Shown here piece by piece: positions 60,201 to 62,000 of a stretch of DNA of 62,000 nt. The stretch is from Acanthaster planci (lineage: Eukaryota; Echinodermata; Asteroidea; Valvatida; Acanthasteridae): contig NW_019091427.1 in NCBI RefSeq assembly GCF_001949145.1, positions 51,844-113,843 on the forward strand, in the 5' to 3' direction. Below the pieces are notes generated by a model that had not been told where the DNA came from, did not search any database, and saw only the letters and a program-made list of their open reading frames with translations. A program made the translations under genes and the position numbers. Numbering within the stretch: the stretch's first letter is position 1; every line of letters starts with the position of its first letter.

Positions 60201-61840
60201 CCATCGTTATACTCCTAGAGAAGAGGTACGCGCTGCTAGGGGTTACGTTTCTCAATCTCTACCCTGGGGATGGGTTAAAATGTCATGCATGCCTCGGCTT
60301 ACCTCCAGCTGATGTTCATTCATGCTAATCGATTCGTGCTAATTCTAGGCAAGCTGTGTGTTCAACTTTGCCACTGTACATGGCCTGTCACGGTAGCAAA
60401 CATCATATTTGAGGGATAATGTAGCTTAATTGGGGTGTTGCAAAATATGAGGTTGTAAGAAATGTCACCTTCAGGCTGTTCAAAATACTCCTGTTTATGT
60501 GTGCCATTTGACTGTGTATCAAAAGTTCGTAAGTCAAAATATTAGTCCAAATAATATTATACACTTACACAAGTAGTTCAATGTTTTAAGTTTGCCAGAT
60601 CTGATCGGCAACAACTCATTAAGCACTGGCCTCTTTTGCCTGGTAGTCTATGCGCAGAGTATGGGTACCAAGTAAATCGACTGGTACACGAATGTAGTTA
60701 AACTTATTGTCACTGATCGATCTTGGCCTATGGTTGCCCCAGGCAGACTCTGGGACTAGTTCTGATTTTTAATCAAGGGAGCCATTGGGTTGTTGGTAAA
60801 CTTCTGTCCAAAATTCAGACCACACATTTCTAAAATTTCGTGGGTAGTCAAAATCATTTAGCTCACTTCATAGCAGTATGCTCTAGGCCTACTTTTGTCT
60901 GCTTCCTTTGACAAGTATTTGACTCTTTGCCATTTTCAGACCAGATACGGCTTTCTTGGACTGCATCTTGTCATTCCCAATGGTCTACTACATGATCGGC
61001 ACCATCGAGAAGTGAGTTAATTTTTGTAATCAATCGTAGCATGGCATTTCCCCCATGTTTCCTGAACCATACTTTAACTGAGTGCTCACATGGAACCCAG
61101 AACAGCACTACCACTTAAACCGGAAGTAAGCCTTCTATGGCTTCAAACTCAAGCTGGGAGAGATCCTGCTAGGGGAAAGCTTCTGATCCAACAGGGAAAT
61201 CCTGAGGCCCACGATACGGATCTCTAGCAAAATAGAAAGCGCTTTTATCGTAATTTCAGGAGCCTCACCACAGATCTGCATGGCAAACCTGTTGATCAGT
61301 TGGAATTCGCTGTCGGAACTCCTTAAGTTATGATCACAACCTCCTGCCACTCTATCTTAAATGAGTCGGATTCATTGTATCCTTTGTGTCTTACGTTCAC
61401 AGCTATGATGATGTCTTAAGGGCAGGAATCCTTCAAGCCGACACCGTTGTTGTTGTTGACAAAGAGAGTTCCAAACTTGCCGACGAGGACTACATGGCTG
61501 ACGCTAACCAAATTGTTGCAGTGCAAACACTGTTCAAGTAAGTCCGTCACAACATGTAGGTTGTCTCAGCTTATTGTGAATAACATAATGCCATGTTTTG
61601 GATTTTTATGGCATGGTCCATGGATTTTTTTTACACCCTCTGGGGCAGATGGCACGTTTTTGTACTGTGTCATATATGAGTCTTTTGATGTGTTGAGCTT
61701 TCCTTCATTCCTGTTACCCCTTGTGTAGGTTGTTTCCCCATGTGAGCATCATCACCGAGCTGACCCATCCCTCTAACATGCGCTTCATGCAGTTCAGGGC
61801 CAAAGACGTCTACGCGCTCAAAATGGCTGACAAACAAAAG
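15198..61840 (+). CDS. KCNT: Slo2-type (KCNT) potassium channel gene, 24 exons traced, 3' end outside window
   Basis: Spliced coding sequence for a large K+ channel alpha subunit of the Slo2/KCNT family. These are tetrameric plasma-membrane channels with six transmembrane segments, a pore loop and a cytoplasmic gating ring of two RCK domains per subunit. I joined exons by hand: all introns are GT-AG, all phases agree, and the sum is 3024 nt with two candidate cassette exons or 2901 nt without. Clear family marks are the TVGYGD filter (residues 268-273), an S4 almost without charge, the RCK1 motif [15 protein letters not shown], the NPGPRHIM motif and the RCK2 motif [17 protein letters not shown]. 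The gene runs off the right edge inside RCK2, so the end of RCK2 and the C-terminal tail are missing. Vertebrate members are about 1100-1230 residues. I cannot tell from this whether it is closer to KCNT1 or KCNT2; invertebrates usually have one Slo2 gene. Residue numbers elsewhere assume both cassettes are included. Confidence 0.96.
15667..16350. repeat. Dispersed repeat, longer copy
   Basis: Blocks shared with 24035-24345: GGTCAATTTTGGGGTTTTGT, ATATTTGGAAAGAGTAA, GTCTGAAATGTTGAAA, AATAATGCCACATTG, ACCATTGGAAAGCT and CTGAATTCAAAAATACC. No ORF of note. Confidence 0.7.
16539..16789. mobile_element. Foldback MITE, GCTTAAGC family, copy 1
   Basis: Begins TCTGGGGCCAATTTCATAG and ends AAATTGGCCCCAGA, with inner arms of repeated GCTTAAGC and AAAATTTGC motifs. 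Related copies at 19032 (partial), 27477 and 59643. Confidence 0.88.
17902..17937. repeat. TACATGTA palindrome array
   Basis: A 36-bp nearly self-complementary run made of overlapping TGTACATG units, flanked by CACTG and CAGTG. The densest of many such runs; others are near 2471, 3420, 9208, 12911, 19988 and 50953. Confidence 0.75.
19032..19102. mobile_element. GCTTAAGC-family fragment
   Basis: Only one arm is recognisable: TCTGCTAAGCAAATGTGCTC, then CTTAACAGCTTGGTGAAATT ending GGTCC. A decayed or truncated relative of the element at 16539. Confidence 0.6.
19897..19970 (+). repeat. tRNA-derived SINE-like piece
   Basis: Has a B-box-like GGTTCAAATCC (19950-19960) and an A-box-like TAGCTTGGTTGG (19906-19917) at tRNA spacing, but no acceptor stem that pairs. 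Consistent with a tRNA-derived SINE head or pseudogene. Confidence 0.5.
21803..22092. mobile_element. Foldback MITE, GCCATCTTGCAGG family, copy 2, split by insertion
   Basis: Left arm GGTAGCCATTTTGCAGGGCA with TTTGTTCCATAGGGAAA; right arm TAGAACAAAAGTACTGGCCT then GCAAGATGGCAGCC. The arms are separated by an unrelated element at about 21884-22047, so this copy is older than that insertion. Confidence 0.72.
21884..22047. mobile_element. Foldback MITE nested in another element
   Basis: Begins AATTAGAAGCCATTACTGCA and ends TGCGG..CCGCAGTTATGGCGTCTAATT in inverted form (about 24 bp, few mismatches). A second copy, reversed, is at 25928-26101. Confidence 0.75.
23623..23702 (+). CDS. KCNT: Exon 2: conserved pre-S1 segment
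   Basis: Residues 30-56, reading [20 protein letters not shown] then IKNKRSS. It aligns with the conserved Slo2 stretch just before S1 ([20 protein letters not shown] in vertebrates). Acceptor CCTATTGCAG and donor A|GTGAGT are clear. It starts by completing codon 30 and ends in phase 1. This is the first exon with family homology. Confidence 0.96.
24035..24345. repeat. Dispersed repeat, shorter copy
   Basis: Same blocks and order as 15667-16350 with internal loss (GGTCAGTTTGGGGTTTTGTT, ATATTTGGAAGGAGTAA, AATAATGTCACATTG, ACCACTGGAAAGCT). Lies in intron 2. Confidence 0.7.
25788..25893 (+). CDS. KCNT: Exon 3: S1 transmembrane segment
   Basis: Residues 57-91. [20 protein letters not shown] leads into [14 protein letters not shown], with S1 at about residues 64-81, close to vertebrate [20 protein letters not shown]. 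A good pyrimidine tract ends in CAAAG, and the donor is G|GTAAAA. The phase-2 end (GG) fits exon 4 or, if exon 4 is skipped, exon 5. Residues after Asp82 begin the extracellular S1-S2 loop and are not conserved. Confidence 0.95.
25928..26101 (-). mobile_element. Second copy of the nested MITE family
   Basis: Reverse relative of 21884-22047: ACAACCGCAGTAGTGCCAC at the left, TAGGCATG repeats, GGCAATCACGACACGCTATT, and AGTAATGGCTTCTAC at the right. Lies 35 bp after the exon 3 donor. Confidence 0.72.
26539..26679. mobile_element. Foldback repeat, ~141 bp
   Basis: GGGAATAAATATGTGCTTGG at the left is inverted at the right as CCAAGCGCATATTTATTCCC, with arms of about 46 bp and a short spacer. Confidence 0.75.
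27477..27686. mobile_element. Foldback MITE, GCTTAAGC family, copy 2
   Basis: Starts AGGGGCCAATTTTATAGAGC and TGCTTAAGCACAAAATTTGA; the right arm is TTTCGTGCTTAAGCAGCTCC. The middle (AACTCCATGTGATGTATATT) matches the inverse of the middle of the 16539 copy. Confidence 0.82.
28140..28325 (-). mobile_element. MITE-like repeat, TATCCGC family, copy 3 (truncated)
   Basis: Reverse orientation. It begins TATCTGTTCAGAGCAG on the plus strand and stops after the AGCTGTCTTTCTTCCC segment, so one terminal repeat is missing. It accounts for much of the 139-codon minus-strand ORF here. Confidence 0.8.
28901..29347. mobile_element. ~450-bp repeat with TGTGAC/GTCACA ends, copy 1
   Basis: Starts TGTGACTGGCTCTAGAAAAG and ends ACGGGTCACA, so short terminal inverted repeats. 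It shares most of its length with 36979-37389, including CACATTTTTGAAGAA and CTCTCCAAATAGAACAGGCC. Confidence 0.82.
29551..29784. repeat. Tandem duplication, ~120 bp x 2
   Basis: ATCAGCTTTGCAGTTAGTTT begins at 29551 and again at 29671. The two units are nearly identical except for a short indel (ACAATAATTACAATATG versus GCAATTACAATATG). A recent local duplication. Confidence 0.93.
30692..30854. mobile_element. Foldback MITE, 163 bp
   Basis: AATGAGCCAGTTCGGTATT at 30692-30710 pairs with AATACGGAACTGGCTCATT at 30836-30854 with one mismatch. Non-coding. It lies 75 bp from another foldback, so this part of intron 3 is an insertion hotspot. Confidence 0.8.
30929..31187. mobile_element. Foldback MITE with 17-bp perfect ends
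   Basis: TGGGTCATTCTATAAAT at 30929-30945 is exactly inverted at 31171-31187. The arms share GGGGTCC and the GTTACGTCTG/CAGGTAACAGGGACAG segments with the element at 5277. Confidence 0.85.
31401..31580. mobile_element. Near-perfect foldback, ~180 bp
   Basis: Two arms of about 75-80 bp (for example CGGCCGTTTCACAATAGTGC at left, GCACTATTGTGAAACGGCCG at right) around a short centre. Arm identity is very high, so the element looks young. It gives the overlapping minus- and plus-strand ORFs here the same peptide ([13 protein letters not shown]). Confidence 0.88.
34833..34907 (+). CDS. KCNT: Exon 4: extracellular S1-S2 loop, Thr-rich
   Basis: Residues 92-116, [15 protein letters not shown] then TTTTLPPTM, ending TG|GTATGT. 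The acceptor has a strong pyrimidine run (CATTTTTTTCAG). It enters and leaves in phase 2, so its 75 nt can be skipped without a frameshift. Its last two bases join exon 5 to give Trp, restoring the conserved W-A-P-x-I/L-W-V motif that precedes S2 in Slo2. That join is the best evidence the exon is real. It replaces the vertebrate loop, lacks cysteines and N-glycosylation sequons, and has a TTTTLPPT stretch that could carry O-glycans (inference). Confidence 0.82.
35062..35294 (-). mobile_element. MITE-like repeat, TATCCGC family, copy 4
   Basis: Reverse orientation with both ends present: TATCCGCTCCGAGCGG on the left and GCTCGGGGCGGAT on the right, the clearest view of the terminal inverted repeats. 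Lies in intron 4, about 150 bp after the exon 4 donor. Confidence 0.85.
36461..36578 (+). repeat. KCNT: 38-bp tandem repeat, three units, at exon 5 acceptor
   Basis: GTTAATTTTAAGATG starts at 36461, 36499 and 36537. The first two units are almost identical (…TCCATTTTGGGGCCCTGTTT…); the third decays into the pyrimidine tract and the TTTCAG acceptor of exon 5. Confidence 0.92.
36579..36687 (+). CDS. KCNT: Exon 5: S2 transmembrane segment
   Basis: Residues 117-153, [20 protein letters not shown] then [17 protein letters not shown], with S2 at about 128-150. It matches vertebrate [20 protein letters not shown]. Acceptor GGTTTCAG, donor AAG|GTAAAA, ends in phase 0. The acceptor abuts a 38-nt tandem repeat (36461-36578), the third unit of which has degenerated into the pyrimidine tract. 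Confidence 0.96.
36688..39675 (+). other. KCNT: Intron 5
   Basis: Contains one copy of the TGTGACC-ended repeat (36979-37389). I see no recognisable feature in the rest. Confidence 0.7.
36979..37389. mobile_element. ~410-bp repeat with TGTGAC/GTCACA ends, copy 2
   Basis: Starts TGTGACCAGCTCTAGAAAAA and ends GCGGGTCACA. Same orientation and order of blocks as 28901-29347, with deletions. Confidence 0.82.
39676..39750 (+). CDS. KCNT: Exon 6: S3 transmembrane segment
   Basis: Residues 154-178, [20 protein letters not shown] then PFIIT. It aligns with vertebrate [25 protein letters not shown]. Acceptor CTGTCTGCAG and donor ACG|GTAAGA, phase 0 at both ends. It has no internal Met, so an ATG-based ORF search misses it. 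Confidence 0.95.
40865..40948 (+). CDS. KCNT: Exon 7: S4 segment without gating charges
   Basis: Residues 179-206, [20 protein letters not shown] then KDLLQNLF. It is nearly identical to vertebrate Slo2 S4. The usual Arg/Lys ladder of voltage sensors is absent, as is typical of Slo2, so strong intrinsic voltage sensing is not expected. Acceptor ATGGTGCAG, donor TTC|GTGAGT, phase 0 at both ends. Confidence 0.96.
42073..42167 (+). CDS. KCNT: Exon 8: S4-S5 linker and S5
   Basis: Residues 207-237 plus two bases. [20 protein letters not shown] then [11 protein letters not shown] aligns with vertebrate NDLHRAILRTQSAMFNQVLI. S5 is about 222-237. The acceptor (GATCTGACAG) is weak in pyrimidines; the donor is AAG|GTGAGC. 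The phase-2 end joins the first base of exon 9 to give Ser238. Confidence 0.95.
43325..43480 (+). repeat. KCNT: 83-bp tandem duplication before the pore exon
   Basis: CCAGTCAATTTGCGTCAGC begins at 43325 and CCAGTCAATTTGCATCAGC at 43408. Each is followed by GCCAAATGCCATT, a TTG-rich stretch and a T-rich tract. The second unit's T-rich end supplies the tract before the exon 9 acceptor. Confidence 0.88.
43488..43671 (+). CDS. KCNT: Exon 9: pore loop, selectivity filter and S6
   Basis: Residues 238-299. The pore turret [14 protein letters not shown] is followed by the pore helix YFTLVTFS, the K+ filter TVGYGD (43576-43593, residues 268-273), and S6 [23 protein letters not shown] makes it KCNT1-like at this position, where KCNT2 has GFG. 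The exon is GC-rich against an AT-rich intron. Acceptor GCCGGCAG, donor CAG|GTAAGG, ends in phase 0. The upstream 163 bp contain an 83-bp tandem duplication. Confidence 0.98.
43672..45045 (+). other. KCNT: Intron 9
   Basis: 1.4 kb of AT-rich sequence. I see no repeat or gene in it. Confidence 0.6.
45046..45210 (+). CDS. KCNT: Exon 10: C-linker and start of RCK1
   Basis: Residues 300-354. The linker [20 protein letters not shown] matches [20 protein letters not shown] of vertebrates. RCK1 opens with the Rossmann-like strand [10 protein letters not shown] and continues through [18 protein letters not shown]. Acceptor CACACCTCAG, donor CAC|GTGAGT, phase 0 at both ends. Confidence 0.97.
45803..45939 (+). 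CDS. KCNT: Exon 11: RCK1 core
   Basis: Residues 355-399 plus two bases: [35 protein letters not shown] and [10 protein letters not shown]. Two donors lie six bases apart: CAG|GTGCAG after 45933 and CAG|GTAATG after 45939. I chose the second because GTAATG is the better site and gives [15 protein letters not shown], the same length as vertebrate [15 protein letters not shown]. Use of the first would drop two residues in frame. Acceptor ATGTTGCAG. Confidence 0.94.
46060..46352. mobile_element. ACAAGACC-rich foldback, copy 1
   Basis: Ends CAGTGTGGTGGTCGAGACC and GGTTTCAGCTACAACAGTG are inverted. The interior is rich in ATCACAAGACC and AAGACCAGC words. The end sequence recurs at 54808-55187. It lies in intron 11. 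Confidence 0.72.
46701..46764 (+). CDS. KCNT: Exon 12: RCK1 strand and loop
   Basis: Residues 400-421, [20 protein letters not shown] then A, corresponding to vertebrate [20 protein letters not shown]. The ACFILS strand is conserved. Acceptor TTTTCGGCAG, donor GCA|GTAAGT, ends in phase 0. The downstream junction is where the candidate cassette exon at 47787 would be inserted. Confidence 0.96.
47787..47873 (+). CDS. KCNT: Candidate cassette exon 12b: 29-residue RCK1 insert
   Basis: Residues 422-450 if used: [15 protein letters not shown] then [14 protein letters not shown]. It has a strong acceptor (pyrimidine tract then CACGCCTCTCAG) and a good donor (ATA|GTAAGC). It is phase 0 on both sides, has no stop, and has G or C at 21 of 29 third positions, like neighbouring exons and unlike the intron. 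Exons 12 and 13 join in frame without it and match vertebrate Slo2 with no gap, so it would be an insertion before the RCK1 helix starting [14 protein letters not shown]. Basic residues before Ser suggest a possible kinase site (inference). It may be a cassette, constitutive, or a false exon. Confidence 0.6.
49988..50081. mobile_element. Foldback MITE, GCCATCTTGCAGG family, copy 3
   Basis: AGCCATCTTGCATGGCAGTTC and ACCCTGAAAGATGGCTGCC are inverted, with inner TTTGTTTGACAGGG / CCCTGTGAAACCAAA. Diverged from the copy at 8756. Confidence 0.7.
50833..50895. other. Near-perfect 63-nt hairpin
   Basis: The left arm CATTAACCCTAACAGTCCTC plus AATCTTCC pairs with GGAAGGATTGAGGAGTGTTA plus GGGTTAATG, with one mismatch, one bulge and a loop of about 6-7 nt. 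It stands alone in intron 12b, 285 bp before exon 13. It could be a pre-miRNA-like hairpin or a tiny foldback; I do not recognise a known miRNA. Confidence 0.55.
51180..51288 (+). CDS. KCNT: Exon 13: RCK1 helix and strand
   Basis: Residues 451-486 plus one base. [20 protein letters not shown] then [16 protein letters not shown] is almost identical to vertebrate [20 protein letters not shown]. Acceptor TTTGCTAG, donor CAG|GTAATT, ends in phase 1 (G, completed as Asp by exon 14). Confidence 0.97.
51486..51594 (+). CDS. KCNT: Exon 14: RCK1
   Basis: Residues 487-522. [20 protein letters not shown] then [16 protein letters not shown] aligns closely with vertebrate [20 protein letters not shown]. 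Acceptor TTCTTTTCAG, donor CA|GTAAGT. The phase-2 end (CA) becomes Gln with exon 15. The intron before it is only 197 bp, the second shortest in the gene. Confidence 0.97.
51595..53116 (+). other. KCNT: Introns 14 and 15 (51595-52183, 52334-53116)
   Basis: Two introns flanking exon 15. No repeat family from elsewhere in the window and no gene is visible. Confidence 0.6.
52184..52333 (+). CDS. KCNT: Exon 15: RCK1 C-terminal part
   Basis: Residues 523-572: [40 protein letters not shown] and TYASFHAHK. The [11 protein letters not shown] and [17 protein letters not shown] motifs are Slo2 hallmarks. The start is more Ser-rich than vertebrate EGQESPEQWQ. Acceptor CATTTTCAG, donor AA|GTGAGT, phase 2. 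Confidence 0.97.
53117..53514 (+). CDS. KCNT: Exon 16: end of RCK1 and start of inter-RCK linker
   Basis: Residues 573-705, the longest exon found. It opens with [19 protein letters not shown], then [20 protein letters not shown] and [12 protein letters not shown], all conserved. Then comes a charged, low-complexity stretch ([16 protein letters not shown]). The short conserved element [17 protein letters not shown] follows (vertebrate PVHSIIASMGTVAMDL), then a Ser/Pro-rich tail ([15 protein letters not shown]). Very GC-rich, so it throws long antisense ORF shadows. Acceptor TTGTAACAG is modest; donor CAG|GTATTT; ends in phase 1. Confidence 0.95.
53515..55403 (+). other. KCNT: Intron 16
   Basis: Holds one copy of the ACAAGACC-rich foldback repeat (54808-55187). 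The rest shows no recognisable feature. Confidence 0.6.
54808..55187. mobile_element. ACAAGACC-rich foldback, copy 2
   Basis: Ends CAGTGTTGTAGTTGAGACC and GGTCTCCACTACAACACTG form 19-bp inverted repeats. The interior has ACCATCACAAGACCCAATGC and AGTCTGAATTGAAGTC, like copy 1. In intron 16. Confidence 0.75.
55404..55677 (+). CDS. KCNT: Exon 17: inter-RCK linker
   Basis: Residues 706-796. It is mostly low-complexity, with one anchor: [12 protein letters not shown], equal to vertebrate SRRPSIAPVLE, whose RRPS is a basic/serine phosphorylation-like site. An acidic stretch follows ([12 protein letters not shown], then [13 protein letters not shown]), matching the acidic DQSEDE region of vertebrate Slo2. 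Acceptor CATTCCCCCTCAG, donor CC|GTGAGT, phase 1 in and phase 2 out. Confidence 0.93.
57298..57333 (+). CDS. KCNT: Candidate microexon 17b: 12 codons before RCK2
   Basis: Adds [11 protein letters not shown] plus a split Ala codon (residues 797-808). It has a long pyrimidine tract and CTTCACCAG acceptor, a strong donor (GC|GTAAGG), and phase 2 on both sides. Exon 17 also joins exon 18 in frame without it (CC+G = Pro). I know of no vertebrate counterpart, so it rests on splice-site quality and phase only. It would extend the linker ahead of the [13 protein letters not shown] motif. A cassette is the simplest reading. Confidence 0.55.
58740..58845 (+). CDS. KCNT: Exon 18: start of RCK2
   Basis: Residues 809-844, [20 protein letters not shown] then [15 protein letters not shown]. 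It aligns with vertebrate [20 protein letters not shown] and FCCLRLDK. With exon 19 it forms a Cys/His-rich stretch (MCHLL, ICC, PCEHC) like the cluster at this place in vertebrate Slo2, where metal binding is plausible (inference). Acceptor GTGTTTAG, donor AAG|GTAGTG, ends in phase 0. Confidence 0.95.
58990..59055 (+). repeat. tRNA-derived SINE-like piece
   Basis: AGCTTGGTGGGTAAAAACAC followed by CGTGTTCAAATCCCACTCC resembles a degraded A-box/B-box pair. It shares the TTCAAATCCCACTCC ending with 19897-19970. Confidence 0.45.
59190..59262 (+). repeat. tRNA-derived SINE-like piece
   Basis: GGGCTGCTGGATAGCTCCAT then GGTCAAAGGCTCAAATCCCACTC resembles a tRNA body (A box near 59199, B box 59245-59255). 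The stems are broken, so not a functional tRNA. Confidence 0.5.
59643..59893. mobile_element. Foldback MITE, GGGCCCAATTTCATG type
   Basis: Ends GGGCCCAATTTCATGGCGCT and GCCGCAAATTGGGCCCA are inverted. Inner arms carry GCTTACCGCAGAATT and GTAAGCACAAAATTTT motifs. A sister subfamily of the 16539 element. It lies 160 bp before exon 19. Confidence 0.82.
60053..60225 (+). CDS. KCNT: Exon 19: RCK2 core
   Basis: Residues 845-901: [40 protein letters not shown] and [18 protein letters not shown] chose the acceptor CCCACAG at 60052, not the GCAG at 60075-60078. It alone keeps phase 0 with exon 18 and gives [16 protein letters not shown] against vertebrate LDK-GCKHNSYEDAKAY. The end corresponds to the Slo2.2 Na+ motif region; the usual Asp is Glu900 here (60218-60220). 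Donor AG|GTACGC, phase 2. Confidence 0.95.
60226..61402 (+). other. KCNT: Introns 19 and 20 (60226-60939, 61012-61402)
   Basis: Intronic sequence flanking exon 20. Nothing recognisable. Confidence 0.6.
60940..61011 (+). CDS. KCNT: Exon 20: RCK2
   Basis: Residues 902-925. [20 protein letters not shown] then TIE resembles vertebrate [20 protein letters not shown]. The His following PD+1 (HH in Slack, MH in Slick) is replaced by Thr-Ala. Acceptor CATTTTCAG, donor AA|GTGAGT, phase 2 at both ends. Confidence 0.96.
61403..61537 (+). CDS. KCNT: Exon 21: RCK2
   Basis: Residues 926-970: [40 protein letters not shown] and QTLF. It matches vertebrate [20 protein letters not shown]. Acceptor ACGTTCACAG, donor AA|GTAAGT, phase 2. 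Confidence 0.97.
61729..61840 (+). CDS. KCNT: Exon 22: RCK2, last exon in window
   Basis: Residues 971-1008: [20 protein letters not shown] then [36 protein letters not shown] is a Slo2 signature. Acceptor TTGTGTAG, donor AAG|GTATGT, ends in phase 0. The next expected exon (vertebrate ...[20 protein letters not shown]) is not in the remaining 160 bases. Confidence 0.97.
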
Positions 61841-61844
61841 GTAT

Positions 61845-61906
61845 GTAGGGCTAGGTTTGGCCATTTGGTTGAGTGCTTGAGAAGGTTGCGGGTTCGAATC
61901 CAACTA
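61845..61906 (+). repeat. tRNA-derived SINE-like piece with perfect B box
   Basis: GGTTCGAATCC at 61891-61901 matches the tRNA B-box consensus. An A-box-like TTGGCCATTTGG lies upstream. It starts within a few bases of the exon 22 donor. Confidence 0.5.
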
Positions 61907-62000
61907 CATCAGACCATTTTTGGTGTCATCGAAACTTGATTGCAAGTCATCCGAGTCAGTGTGTCCAAAAAGATGATTAAAAAATTATATCTGTCTAAAT

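Overview
The window is animal nuclear DNA. It is AT-rich and intron-rich, full of short foldback (MITE-like) repeats and the palindrome TACATGTA, and it has no operons or long open frames. It carries most of one large plus-strand gene: a Slo2-type potassium channel (KCNT family, related to vertebrate KCNT1/Slack and KCNT2/Slick). The repeat style (palindromic TACATGTA runs, foldbacks built on GGGGCCAATTTCAT...GCTTAAGC) and the protein's distance from vertebrate Slo2 suggest a marine invertebrate deuterostome, most likely an echinoderm. That placement is inference.

Layout. 1-15197 holds no gene I can support, only interspersed repeats. 15198-15286 is the probable first coding exon. After an 8.3 kb intron the conserved channel begins at 23623. 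I traced 24 coding exons (two of them likely cassettes) to 61840, where the window cuts the gene inside RCK2. Every intron is GT-AG and every exon-exon phase matches. The joined exons give 3024 nt (1008 codons) with both cassettes, or 967 codons without them. Domain order: short N-terminus; S1 (exon 3); S1-S2 loop (exon 4); S2 (exon 5); S3 (exon 6); uncharged S4 (exon 7); S5 (exon 8); pore with TVGYGD and S6 (exon 9); C-linker and RCK1 (exons 10-16); low-complexity inter-RCK linker (exons 16-17, 17b); RCK2 (exons 18-22, incomplete).

Main points of interest. (1) The RCK2 position reported as the Na+ coordination motif in Slack (an Asp and a His five residues on) reads Glu and Thr here. (2) A 29-codon exon (47787-47873) with symmetric phase 0 would insert a basic/serine segment into RCK1. 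(3) A 36-nt microexon (57298-57333) with symmetric phase 2 lies just before RCK2. (4) Exon 4 is a Thr-rich, phase-symmetric replacement for the vertebrate S1-S2 loop. (5) Two tandem duplications lie against the acceptors of exons 5 and 9. (6) A near-perfect 63-nt hairpin lies upstream of exon 13. The rest is repeats: at least six foldback/MITE families with two or more copies here, a nested insertion, tRNA-derived SINE-like pieces near the right end, and local tandem duplications. I saw no intact tRNA or rRNA gene, CRISPR array, bacterial feature, viral gene or transposase ORF.
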